64,000 nt of DNA, from NCBI RefSeq assembly GCF_963675165.1, contig NC_087393.1, positions 1,803,502-1,867,501 of the forward strand, read 5' to 3'. This DNA is from Halichondria panicea. Lineage: Eukaryota > Porifera > Demospongiae > Suberitida > Halichondriidae. The notes under the pieces are model-generated. The model made no database searches, had not been told where the DNA came from, and saw nothing but the letters and a program-made list of their open reading frames with translations. Below are positions 47,377 to 60,200 of the stretch, one piece after another (the stretch's first letter is position 1; every line of letters begins with the position of its first letter). The position numbers and the translations under genes are program-made.

Positions 47377-49494
47377 TCACAAGTGAAGTTTCCTATAATA
47401 TTGAGGTGTGAACAAACAAACATCACATGCCATCGTTATAATCATACCTGGTAATAATTTCTCCTTCAAATAGTATCTCAGTTGCCTTTGTATCATACAT
47501 AGTTTTCCACTTCTTGTGCTTCTTCATGTAGACCACCTCCTTAATTCCTGCACGGTATATCCTCACACCATCCCTGGCGGATGGGTAGGAAGTGGTGTAG
47601 AGAATGGAGTCCTTTGTTGGATTATGCTTCTTCCGAGCATCATCTATAGCTTCAACTGCTGCATGTGTGACTGCACATGTGTGTGCATGCGAGTGTGTGG
47701 TGCTTCGTTAAGAGACCCTAGCTTGTGACATGTATGGAGTACCTGATATCTATGTGCATGTATATGTACCACCTGGACCCATGCTTTTGCTGACATGTCA
47801 CAATCACCCCAGTTTTTAAATGCTAGTCAACAGTGTGATAATTATGTATTTTCATAACAACTTTTCGGTAAAATACGAGCCAGCACACATACCATAAGGT
47901 GTTTTTGTCTGCCATCGATTTTTTGCTTTGCTATTCCAAGGCAACCCTTTCTTTGGTAGGTCGTTGTAACCTTCACCAACAATCTCTCCGTGAGCATTTA
48001 CCAGAATTGCTCCAACCTTTTAGGAGGGTAAGACTCAACATGTACAGCTGCAGGGAATTGCTACACTGCATTTACAAACCTTAGTTTCTGGGTCATTGCT
48101 CTTCTTGGCTACCTCAAGAGCTCGCTCCAAACACTTTTTGTCATTTCCGATTGCCAGTGTAGCTTCTATTTCATCTTCATCTTCATTTTCATCCGGGCTG
48201 TCATCACGTTGTAAAGAAGTACCTGCGTTATAATCATAATGTCACATGTTGTACTCATCACCAGGTGCGCATAAAGGGAAGGAGCATCTATAACTCTCTA
48301 CAGTCACTACCGTATAGCAGGTATATATATTCCGAGGGTGTAAATGTTCGCGGTTTTCGCTGATTCAGCATGTACCACGAACATATAAACCCACGAATTT
48401 AAAAGACTGCTATTTTGCGAAAACCTTTCCAACGGTCATTCTGCGAAAGTTGATACCCTCGAAATATATCTGCTACATATCTATACGGTAGCTGTTGTCT
48501 AAGTAGTGTATGCAACATTTATCTGAATATCATTACAAGTGCATGTACTGGTAACGATATTCACAACTATATACCATAATTATGGAGACATTTTGTCAAA
48601 CCACTTAGACAACAGCTAGCTCTTCTACACAGTTAGATGCTCATGTCGTCACCAGGAGCCCATAAGAGAAGGAGCGGCTGACTACGGGGATCACGTTTCG
48701 TAAGTGGTTATGACCGCATTTCCATATATGCAGAGTCACTTAAGTGGTTGAATCCCTACACGTGTTATACGCAATACAGGGCTGCGGTTTGCAAGCACTT
48801 AGTCGCTTCCAAACAAGGAAGTGTGGTTTCACCGGCAATTACGAGACGTGATCCCCGAGTATACGTTGAAGTTAGCCGCTCCTTCTCTTATGGGCTCCTG
48901 CGTCACCTAGCTAATAAACAACTCAATTTCTAATGCTCCCCGTGGGGCTTCAAAATCTGTCCTTATAATCAATGGAGTATTTAAATACATATTGACCTCA
49001 CCAAGTTTTGGACGTTTTGCTGGCGGAGGCTGGTTACTGCGACAAAATAAAGAGCCATATGAATTGATAGACAGAATATGCATAGATCTACATTATCATG
49101 TAGCTAGTAAACTGCACCTTTCGCCTTCATGAGAAGTTGATTGTATGGGTGATGCTTGATGTGATTTACAGCTAATTGGTTCTTTCACCCACCCTAAGGT
49201 AGAAGTGTAATTAGACGACTCACTCCAGAAATGCCGCATTTTAAACTCAGAAACTTTTTGTATGTGGTCAATGCCAATATTGATCCTCTCAAGCATTTTA
49301 ATGAGGTCATCCAAACTTTCCTCGGTCATTTTTAGAGTTTCTTCAAGCTTCGCTAGCATGTTAGCCCTTGTAGGGGTACCCTTTACGGGCAGAACCATAG
49401 CAAGACTGCTTATCTGGTCATCTTCTAAGCTTCTCTCAAACTTGCGGAGGAAACCACTCAATTCACTTGTATTAGGGCTGTTAGGACTAGCCAT
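47377..49494 (-). CDS. Death-effector-like domain fused to a catalytically dead dCMP-deaminase-like domain
   Basis: Six exons: 49494-49118, 49036-49002, 48222-48080, 48016-47893, 47670-47448, 47392-47377. They sum to 918 bp, 305 residues, with matching phases throughout. Residues about 10-85 form an all-helical death-fold pattern most like a DED (FLRKFERSLEDDQISSL, then LEETLKMTEESLDDLIKMLE). A linker carries PPAKRPKL, close to the c-Myc-type NLS. An acidic run (DENEDEDE) follows. The C-terminal half matches dCMP deaminase: VGAILVNAHGEIVGEGYNDL, TPYVTHAAVEAI, YPSARD and AGIKEVVYM, ending RKLHL. In human DCTD the equivalents are CHAELNAI and FPCNEC. Here the catalytic Glu is Ala and both zinc Cys are gone, so deamination is not expected. 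A binding or regulatory role linked to death-fold signalling is inference. The start could also be the in-frame ATG at 49509. Confidence 0.78.
48309..48492. mobile_element. MITE in intron 2 of the death-fold/deaminase gene
   Basis: CTACCGTATAGCAGGTATAT at the left and ATATCTATACGGTAG at the right are inverted. The interior has TTCGCGG/CGAAA blocks. Same family as 51360-51585. Confidence 0.65.
48648..48908. mobile_element. MITE with ~35-bp inverted ends in intron 2 of the death-fold/deaminase gene
   Basis: GTCACCAGGAGCCCATAAGA is answered at the right by TCTTATGGGCTCCTGCGTCA, with AGAAGGAGCGGCT and GGGGATCACGT blocks also inverted. A similar single left end lies near 48259. Confidence 0.7.
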
Positions 49495-49881
49495 GGCTAA
49501 CAGATACATGCATAGAAAACTTTCATCATCATTATAGCCTATACTGCGTTAAAAGTAAACATACAAGTATGACAGCTGTGTCTCTTGCGCTTCAAAAATG
49601 TGCTTACGTGTATATACAGGTATGAATATCACTCACTTTCGTATACATAGGTATTATGAATATCAAGATTATGCACGTATAAGGCTCTATTGTTTCGAAA
49701 GTCCACATGTACAACACATGCATGCATGCATGCCACCCTATACTATGCAAAACTTGGCCCAATGTGTGCTAAAACTTACACTCACTACAGAGCATGCAGC
49801 TAGTACTGATGATTAATTAATCAAGTAGATCGACAGTCAATTAATATAAATTATGTACTCGGTCAATTAAAATCAATGGTA

Positions 49882-50790
49882 TTAACCCTTTCCCTGCTTT
49901 AATTAAAAGTGAATATTCGCATATTTTGTTTAAAAAATTTATAACTCATGAACCGTATATTAAAAACACTTGTAACAAAGTTCCACAGGTAGAACCGGAC
50001 CTGTCGCATTCATGGAATCATCATTGTTGCCTAGCAACCAACCACCACCCCACAAATAACAATTGTTAACAAAAATTCATAATTATGTACACAAACAATA
50101 TTGTGTGATGTTACGAAGTGACTGAACACATGATATAAGTGTTCAGAATGTTCTCACGGTGACATGGCTGACTCAGGACTCAATCAGGATCTGCAGAAAC
50201 TTGTATTTGAGGTTCTATCGGCAGACGCCCTTTTCCCGGGAAATATTTTCTTCACCTACACACAGGTTTATAAGTTTAATGGTGGCTCATGATGTCCACT
50301 GTTGTACTAACTAGCCTAAACAAACCTATAGTGAAGCTATCAAGACTACAAATGCTACTCTATAGTGACTTACCAGGTTCAGGAAGATGGTCCACCTCAA
50401 GTGCGTCTTCCTCAGGATTCTCATGCTCTTTCTTTTTAGCTTGACCTCTGAAAGGAAGCTTCCTACCTAGCTATGATCCCAGTCACTGTCCTCTCACTCT
50501 ACAAGGCCATAGGCATCGATATTCTCACTCTCTAGCTTCCCTAGAACCTCCCTGAGGTTGTACTACAAAGATCTTGTAGCAATTATAAAACGGTCACTTT
50601 TCTTTCGACAATTCTGATCGAACCGTACCTCCAAGCAAAATATTAAAAATACCACGTGGAAGAGCAGCTCAATGCGCATGTGCTGGTACCTGCAGTGTGT
50701 GCATAGCTCCAACACAGCGTGCACAACGATTTTTTGAAATTTATCAGTAGCCATGCCGACTATAGTCGGCTAAAGCGGGGAAAGGGTTAA
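49882..50790. mobile_element. piggyBac-type non-autonomous element
   Basis: TTAACCCTTTCCCTGCTTTA at the left and TAAAGCGGGGAAAGGGTTAA at the right. TTAA ends with CCC-starting inverted repeats are the piggyBac hallmark. It is 909 bp with only short frames. A 34-codon frame from the ATG at 50164 and a Lys/Glu-rich minus frame near 50390-50460 could be remnants, but I cannot assign them. Confidence 0.75.
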
Positions 50791-50955
50791 ACTGGCAATG
50801 GTATTAAACTGGTAAACATAATTAAGAAAGAGAGAATCTCAAAAAAGTGGTCCATTATAAAGTGCTACGAGCCGAATCTCAGAGACACAAAATGGAAGAC
50901 ACAGTGACAAACATGCAGGCACAAATATAGAGTCTTTTATAGTCTGTACTTGGTG

Positions 50956-53900
50956 TTAGTAGTCCCCTCCCGGTCTGTATGATCTCTTGTTACTCTCTCT
51001 CACACTGATGAGGTTACCTGCCTGGATCATGAGCATCATTACCTGCAAAAGACAGTTATTCAAGTTCATTCAATGACACACTATAAATTGTGCTCAAGCA
51101 ACATTCAAGTTGGACGGTGCAATTTTAATCACATCTAATCTCTAATTTGACTTTAGAGAAATGGGTCCGAAATGACGTCTAAGAAAACCACGTGCATCAT
51201 AAAATAAGAAGAGAGGGCATGCAACAGCAAAATGAAACATTCAATTTCAAATCGTGGGCAGAAGAACGTGCATGAATGTGCATGAAGTGCAGAACTTCAT
51301 GCAAATTCCACACATGCACATTCATCTGCCAATGGATTTTGATCGCTACATGTACTAGATACCGTATAGCTAGCTGGTTATTTTCGAGGCACGACATTTT
51401 CGAGGTTTTCGAGGATTGACCCAGAAACACGAAAATTTAGTGCCTCGAAAATTGGTTTACACCCAGTATTGAAATTAACCTCTCTGCTGTATGGGTGTGG
51501 TCATTTGAACCTCCTCTATCCTCAAAAATAAAATCTTCGAACTGTTTAGTTTGGGCGATCCGCAAAAATAACCCGCTATACGGTAGTCACTTACATGCCC
51601 TCTTTAATTGCACTATAAGGTACAAACTATTAGTAAGAGCTGGGCTATTAATAAATATTCCCAGTCTACTATAAGAGAAACTTTGCGCCACTCTCAAACG
51701 TACCAGGCCAATAATGATGACAATAGAGAAGCCGAGTGAGATGGCAAAGGCTAGTCCGATGGTGAGTCCTTGTCTGCATAGTACGTCCAGCTCTCGTACA
51801 CACACCTCCATAGCAGCACCTTCAAAACACCAACACCCGCGTTACAATTAAAAAACATATACATAAATTACGTAGTAGCCGATTGCAATCTAAGTAGTCT
51901 AGGAGTTAAATGTATAATGTCCAAAAGGCAGTGAAATGTCCTAAAATGATTGTAATAAAAGCCCCTTTGGGACATCTCTACCAGCCCCGAATTGGTATAA
52001 CTGTACTCTTTTGAATCAATTTGCATACGATGCAAAAACTCATAATACACCATTCACCTGTTCCACCTTCGAAGCTGAAACATGTTCCAGTGGGGTCACT
52101 GGTGACCTGAGGGCAAGCCCAAGCCAGCTGCACATAGAGGGTCACCAAAAGAGTCAGTCCCACACTTAGCAACAGCCACAGGAGAAAGTAGACAAACGTC
52201 AGCACAATCGACTACAAGGGGAAATCATGTGAAGAAAATACCTGGCTAAGAATTGGGGTGGTACATATTATTGTTGCTAGGGAATTCTGTGGGAGCCTCA
52301 AATTTTGCTTATTACTTTGATGACCTTTTACATCAACTGTTTTATACACTGTTACTGTGTTGTCCACTTATAACGGGCCATTCACAGATCTAAGCACAGA
52401 GCCCTATCAATAGGAAAGTTGCTAGTTGTATACCAGTATACATGTATGCACTTACCCATACATTACACATTTGTCCGACACAGGCCTTTACGAAGGGGTG
52501 GTAGAGTTCGTCCCTCACGTAGCCAGTAACACAGTAGGCCAAGATGGTAGCCAGAATTAGGGGGAATAAGGTGGTCCCTGCGATACCACCAACTATGGGT
52601 GCCAGGATGATCGTGCTGTATGGAGGATAGAGTGGACAAACATTGGAAATTTGCATATATAAACTGTTTGGATTAGCGCGTAAATGATTACTAAATAGAT
52701 ATTACATTCCTACTTTAGGAGTAGCTCACAGAAATTCCTACATGCACTATACTGTACAGTATTATAGAGTGAGTGCATGTGATTGATACTCAGACTGAGA
52801 GTGATTCACTAGGCCACGCATACTTGGATAGCAAGAAATTAATACGAACTAAAATTGTTATTGTAAGCACATAAACAAAACCAACACCACCTGAAACCTA
52901 CCCAAACACCCAGCATAGTTACCAACCTTTTTGAAAGCAACCTAACATTAGCAAGCCCACAACAATATGTTCTATAGCCACCTCTTTGCCTCCTTTGTGA
53001 CCCACCACTCTGGGTTGGCAGAGCAGTGTTGCCGTGGTTTTGAGTGGGTGTTTAGTACGTGTGTTGCCTTATTTAATTAACTAGTTCAAATACCAACAGT
53101 TGCAACACCGCCAACACATGTCTATTATTGTTGTTTACACATTAATAATCTATTGTGGCTTCAGGAATTAAGCAGACGTACTCGGAATGCAATGTAAAGA
53201 TCATGTATTAGGCCAGGTGGAGACAACACCACCTAGTGCCAAGTTTAGGAATTGGAGGCTGTGTATAGATAGCACTTATCGAATTACAAGACACAACATA
53301 ATATTATGTGCTGATCTAAATACAAGTGTGCTTCACAGCCCGGGGAAATGTCAAATATGAAAGTCCACAGTCTCGATGTACGACGATGAGAATACTAGTG
53401 GATAGTTAGGACACACGTTTATGTTAATTGCCACACTATAAGTTTACCTAACAACAGAACGAGTGCTGCAAACTGCGCTGTGCTAATGCCTCTCGCCATG
53501 TTTTGTTTTCGTTCAAAGTTTAAAACTATTGGAGTGTTATAGAAGAGGTAATTATAGTTTGCTTCGTACATTATATTATTGCTGATAGCCAATGAATTCC
53601 ACACAGTCATTATAGGAGAGGAGCTTAATGGAAACAGAAGCCTATTTATCTGATAGGTTGTTGTATGATCTTAAAGGATATAGAAGCAACTGCGCGCGTA
53701 CATGCATGTTATTGTAGATCACAATGTAGAAGTTTACATTTCCTGTCATAATACAAAAGGGGTTTAAGTAGTTAAGAGAAATAGTTGAGTATCTACATGG
53801 TAGCATTGTAATGTTTCGTGGCTTACCAGGACCTCATGAAAAGAAGTATTTAATGTCTCAGGATCTCACATGTGGGATTGAATGCGCATGCGTAGAAAAA

Positions 53901-56900
53901 AGGGGCGCATCTCCAATAGGTTAAAGTTTGCAATGGCTGCTGCTCTCTGGCTGTACAGCTTTTGCAGCTTTTTTCTGACACTTAAATCTAAGAGAACGTG
54001 GCTGCTGTTAGTTTTCCTTGAATTGCAACCGTTCAGCAGTTACAGCTAGAATACACACACACACATACACACACACACATACACACACAGTCAGTTTACC
54101 CTATCCCTCGTGCGGCTCTACGCCTTGAGGCATAATAATGAGTCTGGTGACTTTCTAAAAGACGGGCAACCTTTGATGTTAGACACATGTAAAATAAGCT
54201 TTTGTTCTAAGAAGTGTCTAGACAAGTGTCGCTGAATACTATGTAAAAACATGTTGTACAAAACACTTTCAGTACATTGATAATTGTACATTGTCAGTTC
54301 ACAGCATATAGGCAGTGATATGCGGGACAGTTAAAATGTAATTTGTGAAACATAATAGGTTTGATAGAAACAGTATCTCTTTGTTGCACAACATTCACAT
54401 GCGTAGCAACACACCCTAGCCAGCTGGCTACCAGAATTACCCATTTTTAAATACCTACATATTAATTTTACTGGGTAACTCTCTACATAAGATGTGAATG
54501 CAAGTTGTAGCGTAGTTATGGAAATAAGACACAACATTGACAACAATAGCATGTCTATAATATAAAGTGTGCGTAGTGTCTGCCAAATGAAGGAAGTAAA
54601 TGAAGTTACACAATCGTCTATCAGCGAAAGGAAATGCACATGCATGCTCTACATGCCGACTCGAAGCTTTGGTGGGTAGTGTTCAGTATTGAAGTAGTTA
54701 CAGCACCCTACAAACAATCAACATGTAATAATTATGTGGGGGTATATCACAACAGTTCCTACTCTTTGTTATGAGGGACTAAATACTTGATCGTCCAATA
54801 ACCACGTACGCGCCATGTTCAATTTTAGAGCCCATACAGTAAATTTAATGGAATTAGCTATGAATAGAATCAGACACCACAGGAAAACTACACCAACAAA
54901 TTTAAACCTGTGTGCTCTATTGTGTCATCCACCTCTCCCTTGAATCTCAGTTTACGCTCATTGTCTTAAGAAGTTGAATTGAATCAATAGGTATGTGATG
55001 TGTGTACTAAACACTTTATTATTGCAGCATGCTTTAAAAGGCTTCAAAGGCTATAACCCACGTACACAAACCGTGTGGAAAACTGTGCTGTTACATTCTT
55101 CAAAGATTTAGGACAAAAGGCTTCTGGTACATACTACTGGTACATACTAGAAGTTTCATCGCACTTGAGTGGAGTTGTTTCTGATACAGTAGCACACTAT
55201 AAAAGCAAGCTACAATGCTAGAGTACCTGTCTATTCTGTCCGTTCACACAATCATTGAAGAAGGTGTTCAAACCATCTATATAATTATTGTATCATAGAG
55301 ATGTGTTTCAACCCGTGTTTAAAACAGCCCGTGAAAATGGCCACCTATAAGCTCTTCAGTTACTGTCTACATGTTAGTCTGCTAAAACACAACCTCTTTC
55401 TGAGATGTTGTCGTTTAAACCTATATCTCATGGATGCACACATAATGGTACCACTGCACATGCAAGTATAAATGATGGCTTAGAATTATATGCCTCTATA
55501 AAATTGTGTGATATCTCAAGGCCATAGCAAGTGGTCGGTGAGGCTAGTTCGGTTTTGGCCGGACCACTTTTAGCAGCTAGGTAGGTAATGGTCGTCATTA
55601 GCGTTCTGGTTTCCTGGTAATGTTCGTCAATATAGTTAGTTTCATTACTATAGCACAATTTTTAGGGTAATCTTGGAGCATTGAGGTAATGGAGTCACGC
55701 AGTTGACCTTTTTTTGCTATATTTGGCCTCACCACTCTCAACTTGCTTGCTACGCCCTTGTACCTGTCTCAAAATTTTTTAGGCTACGATACTAAAAGCT
55801 CCCATATACACATACAAAAGGAGCTCACATTACAACTTGAACATGACACCTTGCAAGCATATGGCATTTTATGTTACTGCATGCGCATGTGCATGCAAGT
55901 AGGCAATATCCACAAATCAGGGAAGTTGCAATGCATGCACACGTTGGAGCTGAAACTATGTAGTCACTTGGAGTAGTCTAATATCCAAAATGGCATGTAT
56001 TTTGGGTGCCTTATATTTTTGGTCCCTTATTTACAAGACTCACTTATTTGAGAGTGCTGTAGTCTGACTGACGAGAATGATACTGTATATAGAGGATGAC
56101 AGGAACCCAACCAGACCCACAACCGTGATACTTAATGCGAAGATTGTCCCATATGGAGTACTGTAGCAGCAAATCTTGCAGCAGTCACAGCTCTCTCCTG
56201 CACAGCATAAAAGTATAATAATTCAAAATTACTACATGTACTTAGTGTCTGATTAAAATAATATTTTCATGCAATTCTATTCCCTATACATATCGGTTTT
56301 GACCTTGTGTGATTGTGTGGAAATTTTGATTGATCACAAACTGACGAGTGACAAATAAATTTGTGTAAAATAATACAAAATTACCACTGGGCCTATAATT
56401 ATATACTTATATGTATTTGGATGGATGAGGGAAAGGCAGTTACCATGCAGTGATTACTGATGTGTACCGTATTTAATCTCTAGGATTACCAAAGGCAGTG
56501 ATTCCATCTCTGCATGTGGTAATTATTTTCCTATACTTCTGTGCGAAATGTCCATATAAATATATAAAGGGCATGATTTCTATTAATAGCGAACTAATGT
56601 AATTATTAACTAATGTACTTAATTAGGATTTAGCATTAAATAAATATGTCCAGTGATATTAAATGAACAGTCATAATGAACACTTTCTATGATAGCAATC
56701 ACTTAACTCATAGCTATCGTTATAGCTACCTATGCATACATTGCTATAATGACAAACAGTTAAGCATCCGTTAAATGCAATTGCCTCCTACACAAATTCT
56801 CAAAATACAATAGTTATAAACTACAAACCATCCATGTATAGGTGGTGTGACGTGTCACTTATGAGAATGTATACTCTACATTTAGGTATTTAACCACATA

Positions 56901-57078
56901 TTGTAGACTGAATTGATTGGTTGTGCAAATATATACTAGACTACAGTAACATTCAGCAACACAACATTTTTAGCCCCATTGAATTTTTTATAGCTCTGCA
57001 ACTTCTTGATTTGTAATAATTATAATTATTAGATCTATCTTCTGGTGCTTATCATAGACAAATGCATAACTCACCCAT
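50956..57078 (-). CDS. M6/proteolipid (PLP) family four-TM membrane protein
   Basis: Six exons: 57078-57075, 56197-56044, 52615-52456, 52211-52058, 51819-51704, 51042-50956. They sum to 675 bp, 224 residues, with all phases matching. Exon 1 is just ATG G. The N-terminus MGESCDCCKICC then PYGTIFAL parallels human M6 MGCFECCIKC then PYASL. Four hydrophobic segments fall near residues 17-45, 53-80, 108-133 and 172-200. Between TM2 and TM3, CVGQMCNVW parallels the M6 CGRCVSAW, followed by a FVYFLLWLLL segment like LTYLFMLAWL. The second extracellular loop has the expected Cys residues. M6/PLP proteins organise membranes at neurites, epithelia and tricellular junctions in bilaterians; a role here is unknown. 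Introns carry MITEs and a dispersed repeat. Exon 1 is placed by phase and family precedent, so it is the least certain. Confidence 0.78.
51360..51585. mobile_element. Complete TACCGTATAG MITE in the last intron of the M6/PLP gene
   Basis: Left TACCGTATAGCTAGCTGGTT and right AACCCGCTATACGGTA are inverted. The interior has the TTATTTTCGAGGCAC and GGTCATTTGAACCTC blocks that recur in fragments at 18650-18780, 25165-25330, 32290-32420, 38050-38240 and 63705-63950. This copy is the best reference for the family. Confidence 0.75.
53470..54135 (-). repeat. Dispersed repeat in M6/PLP intron 2, homologous to the gene B intron-14 insertion
   Basis: On the minus strand it begins TATGCCTCAAGGCGTAGAGC, then a (GT)n tract (54053-54090 on plus as CA), GCTGTAACTGCTGAACGGTT and GAGGTCCTGGTAAGCCAC, and ends at ATGGCGAGAGGCATTAGCAC. 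These blocks occur in the same order at 14386-15380. It also supplies the short open frame at 53448-53499. Confidence 0.7.
54136..56043. other. M6/PLP intron 2, distal part
   Basis: No exon recognised. The frames at 54331-54645 and 55428-55658 (-) and 55743-55976 (+) show no family resemblance or splice support and are treated as chance. Confidence 0.5.
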
Positions 57079-57227
57079 TTTATATCTCTGCACTTTAGCA
57101 ACGTATACTCTCACTATAGATTTTTAGTAGTTTTGTACAATTACATGACTAAAATTGCATTTTTATAGCAAACAGTCACCACACCCACATTCTCTCCAAA
57201 CCACGCATGTGCAATAGGGCATTTCAA

Positions 57228-60200
57228 CTAGAGGTCTGTTTTTGACTTCTTCTTAGTTCTTAGGAATGGTTCATGGAACAAATCATACAGCCTCTGAGCC
57301 TGCAGAATGGAATAAAGGAATGGCTAATCAAAAAAACTACCACTACTGTTACAGCTCTACATGAAGGTTAGCCTCGACTTCAGGCCCTTGCAAAGTCTTT
57401 CTTCTTTCATTGCGGCCTGGAATCGAGGCTATAATATTACGAAGGCATAAATAAATTGTCACGCATTAAAAACATTAACTATTGGGTATTATTTAGGAGC
57501 AATATTACTCATGGTAATAAGAAAGAGGGATCCAATGCTATAAGGGTTATCACTGCTAGTCACCTTTTGTGGCCCCAGTCCTGGACACATCGTCAACTCT
57601 TCCTTGGAGGCTTGGACTAGTTTCTCCATTGTCTGTAAGATTAACATGCAACTTGAGTCTGAGTAGTTCATATGCCCATAAACGCAGTGCTTACCTTGAA
57701 ATTATTGAGCAGTGTTGCAGCATCAGTCTTATTCACTTTCTTGACTGTAGTCAGACTGTCAATCACCTGAAAAAAAGAGGGTATACAATAATACGTACTC
57801 TAATTCTAGGAGAAGACTGCTATATTCATGATAGCATGCAATTTCACTTCACTTAAGCGATATTTTTGATTGCCTAGTGAGAGACTACTAAAACGCTAAC
57901 CTGGTTAAATTGATACAACTGATTTGTATAGTTACTTTCCACATACCTGTACCAGTAATGTTATACGTATACTTATCTGCATGGCTATAGAACTGCTAAT
58001 ATCTCACCCTTGAGGAGAAGTCACTGTCCGTCCTCTCCATGATCAAGTCTGGGGGCTTGTTTTCGTACGCCTTGTACGTTTCCAGGTATCGTGCAGCCTC
58101 CTCTGGGCTACAAAGGAAAAAAGCTATAGGTGAAACAACTGAGCGTGTCATCTCTGTACTTCAGGGAGTCTTTATTTAATACGTGGAAAGATGTGATCAT
58201 CGTCACTCGTCACCCAAACACACAACTCCCTTCACACACCAACTTAAGAATAAGGCTTTTGACAGATTATTTAATATTACCTCCAAGCCAGTATGAGAGT
58301 AAGGTCAGCCAGTAGAGCCATCTTGGTCAGTTCTTGCAGAGCATGGTGGCTCTCAGTCTGGGGGAAGTTGTCATGGTGAACAGAGAGGACAGCTAGTGAT
58401 TATTAAACTGACAAGCTTTTGACAATGAAGCTTTCGTGATGGTGAAATGAACTATCATTAACGAGTTAAAACGAGTACACATAATACATGTACCGGTATG
58501 TATTTATTACAAGTATCTCTGTTTAATTTTTTCAATGCACCTATACACACGCACACGCACACAGTGGACCTACCGTGTCCACATAGACTAGCAGTATCCT
58601 GAGCTCGTACTGTTTGCCAAGCTCTTTCAATCGACAATGGATATAGTCAGGGTGCAGGGAGTGATAGCGTACACTGGGGGATAAGGGGGTGGGGGTGATG
58701 GATATAGTCAGGGTGCAGGGAGTGATAGCGTACACTGGGGATAAGGGGGTGGGGGTGATGGATATAGTCAGGGTGCAGGGAGTGATAGCGTACACTGGGG
58801 ATAAGGGGGTGGGGGTGATGGATATAGTCAGGGTGCAGGGAGTGATAGCGTACACTGGGGATAAGGGGGTGGGGGGTGATGGATATAGTCAGGGTGCAGG
58901 GAGTGATAGCGTACACTGGGGATAAGGGGGTGGGGGGTGATGGATATAGTCAGGGTGCAGGGAGTGATAGCGGACACTGGGGGATAAGGGGGTGGGGGTG
59001 ATGGATATAGTCAGGGTGCAGGGAGTGATAGCGGACACTGGGGGATAAGGGGGTGGGGGTGATGGATATAGTCAGGGTGCAGGGAGTGATAGCGGACACT
59101 GGGGGATAAGGGGGTGGGGACGATGGATATAGTCAGGGTGCAGGGAGTGATAGCCGACACTGGGGGATAAGGGGGTGGGGGTGATGGATATAGTCAGGGT
59201 GCAGGGAGTGATAGCGGACACTGGGGGATAAGGGGGTGGGGGTGATGGATATAGTCAGGGTGCAGGGAGTGATAGCGGACACTGGGGGATAAGGGGGCGG
59301 GGGTGATGGATATAGTCAGGGGGCGGGGGTGATGGATATAGTCAGGGTGCAGGGAGTGATAGCGTACACTGGGGGATAAGGGGGCGGGGGTGATGGATAT
59401 AGTCAGGGTGCAGGGAGTGATAGCGTACACTGGGGGATAAGGGGGCGGGGGTGATGGATATAGTCAGGGTGCAGGGAGTGATAGCGTACACTGGGGGATA
59501 AGGGGGCGGGGGTGATGGATATAGTCAGGGTGCAGGGAGTGATAGCGTACACTGGGGGATAAGGGGGTGGGGGTGATGGATATAGTCAGGGTGCAGGGAG
59601 TGATAGCGGACACTGGGGGATAAGGGGGCGGGGGTGATGGATATAGTCAGGGTGCAGGGAGTGATAGCGTACATGGGGGGATAAGGGGGCGGGGGGTGAT
59701 TTAGTGAAACACCTGGTTGTGATTTGCAGTAGAAAAAAGTCATAATTATGAATGCATGGTGGTACAGTGCAATGGGGTTTAAATAACGATGCTACACAAT
59801 TACCTCAGAAATAATGCACACACAGTCCTCCCTAGTTCAAAGTCAGGTGCAATGTCTCCCAGTTCCCAGGGCACATTACGAACATGCTTCATCACAGGAT
59901 TGTTCTTCTACTGGTTCGTGTGTGAGGGAGAGGGGGAGAAGTGTATCGAGTTGTTGACAAGAAGCCTGTCTATTTTTAGCCTTCTACACAGGCCTCGCCC
60001 ATAATAAGAAGCGGAAGTGGGAGTGGGGACGAGGCTAGTCTATTGTATGAAGGATACTGGCCCAAAGTCTCTATAACATGTGTTTCAAAGAAGGTAACCT
60101 CTTTACTACAGCCACTGTTGGGTTAGGGCGACCGTTACACTACATTCAATACAAGCAGGTTGCATGCACGGATAGATTATAGCAACTACTTACAATAATT

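Noticed and set aside
53448-53499. First exon MARGISTAQFAALVLLL for the M6/PLP gene
   Set aside because: It ends in phase 1 while the next exon needs phase 2. The ATG-G exon at 57075-57078 with exon 56044-56197 fits all phases and the family. The block is part of a dispersed repeat.
54331-54645. 104-codon minus-strand frame in an M6/PLP intron
   Set aside because: No recognisable motif, no splice context, and AT-rich composition like the surrounding intron.
58541-59743. Proteins with repeated 20-residue motifs in the ERCC1 region; also a CRISPR-like look
   Set aside because: Units are contiguous 60-bp copies without unique spacers and derive from ERCC1 exon 3, so they are a minisatellite and neither a gene nor a CRISPR array.
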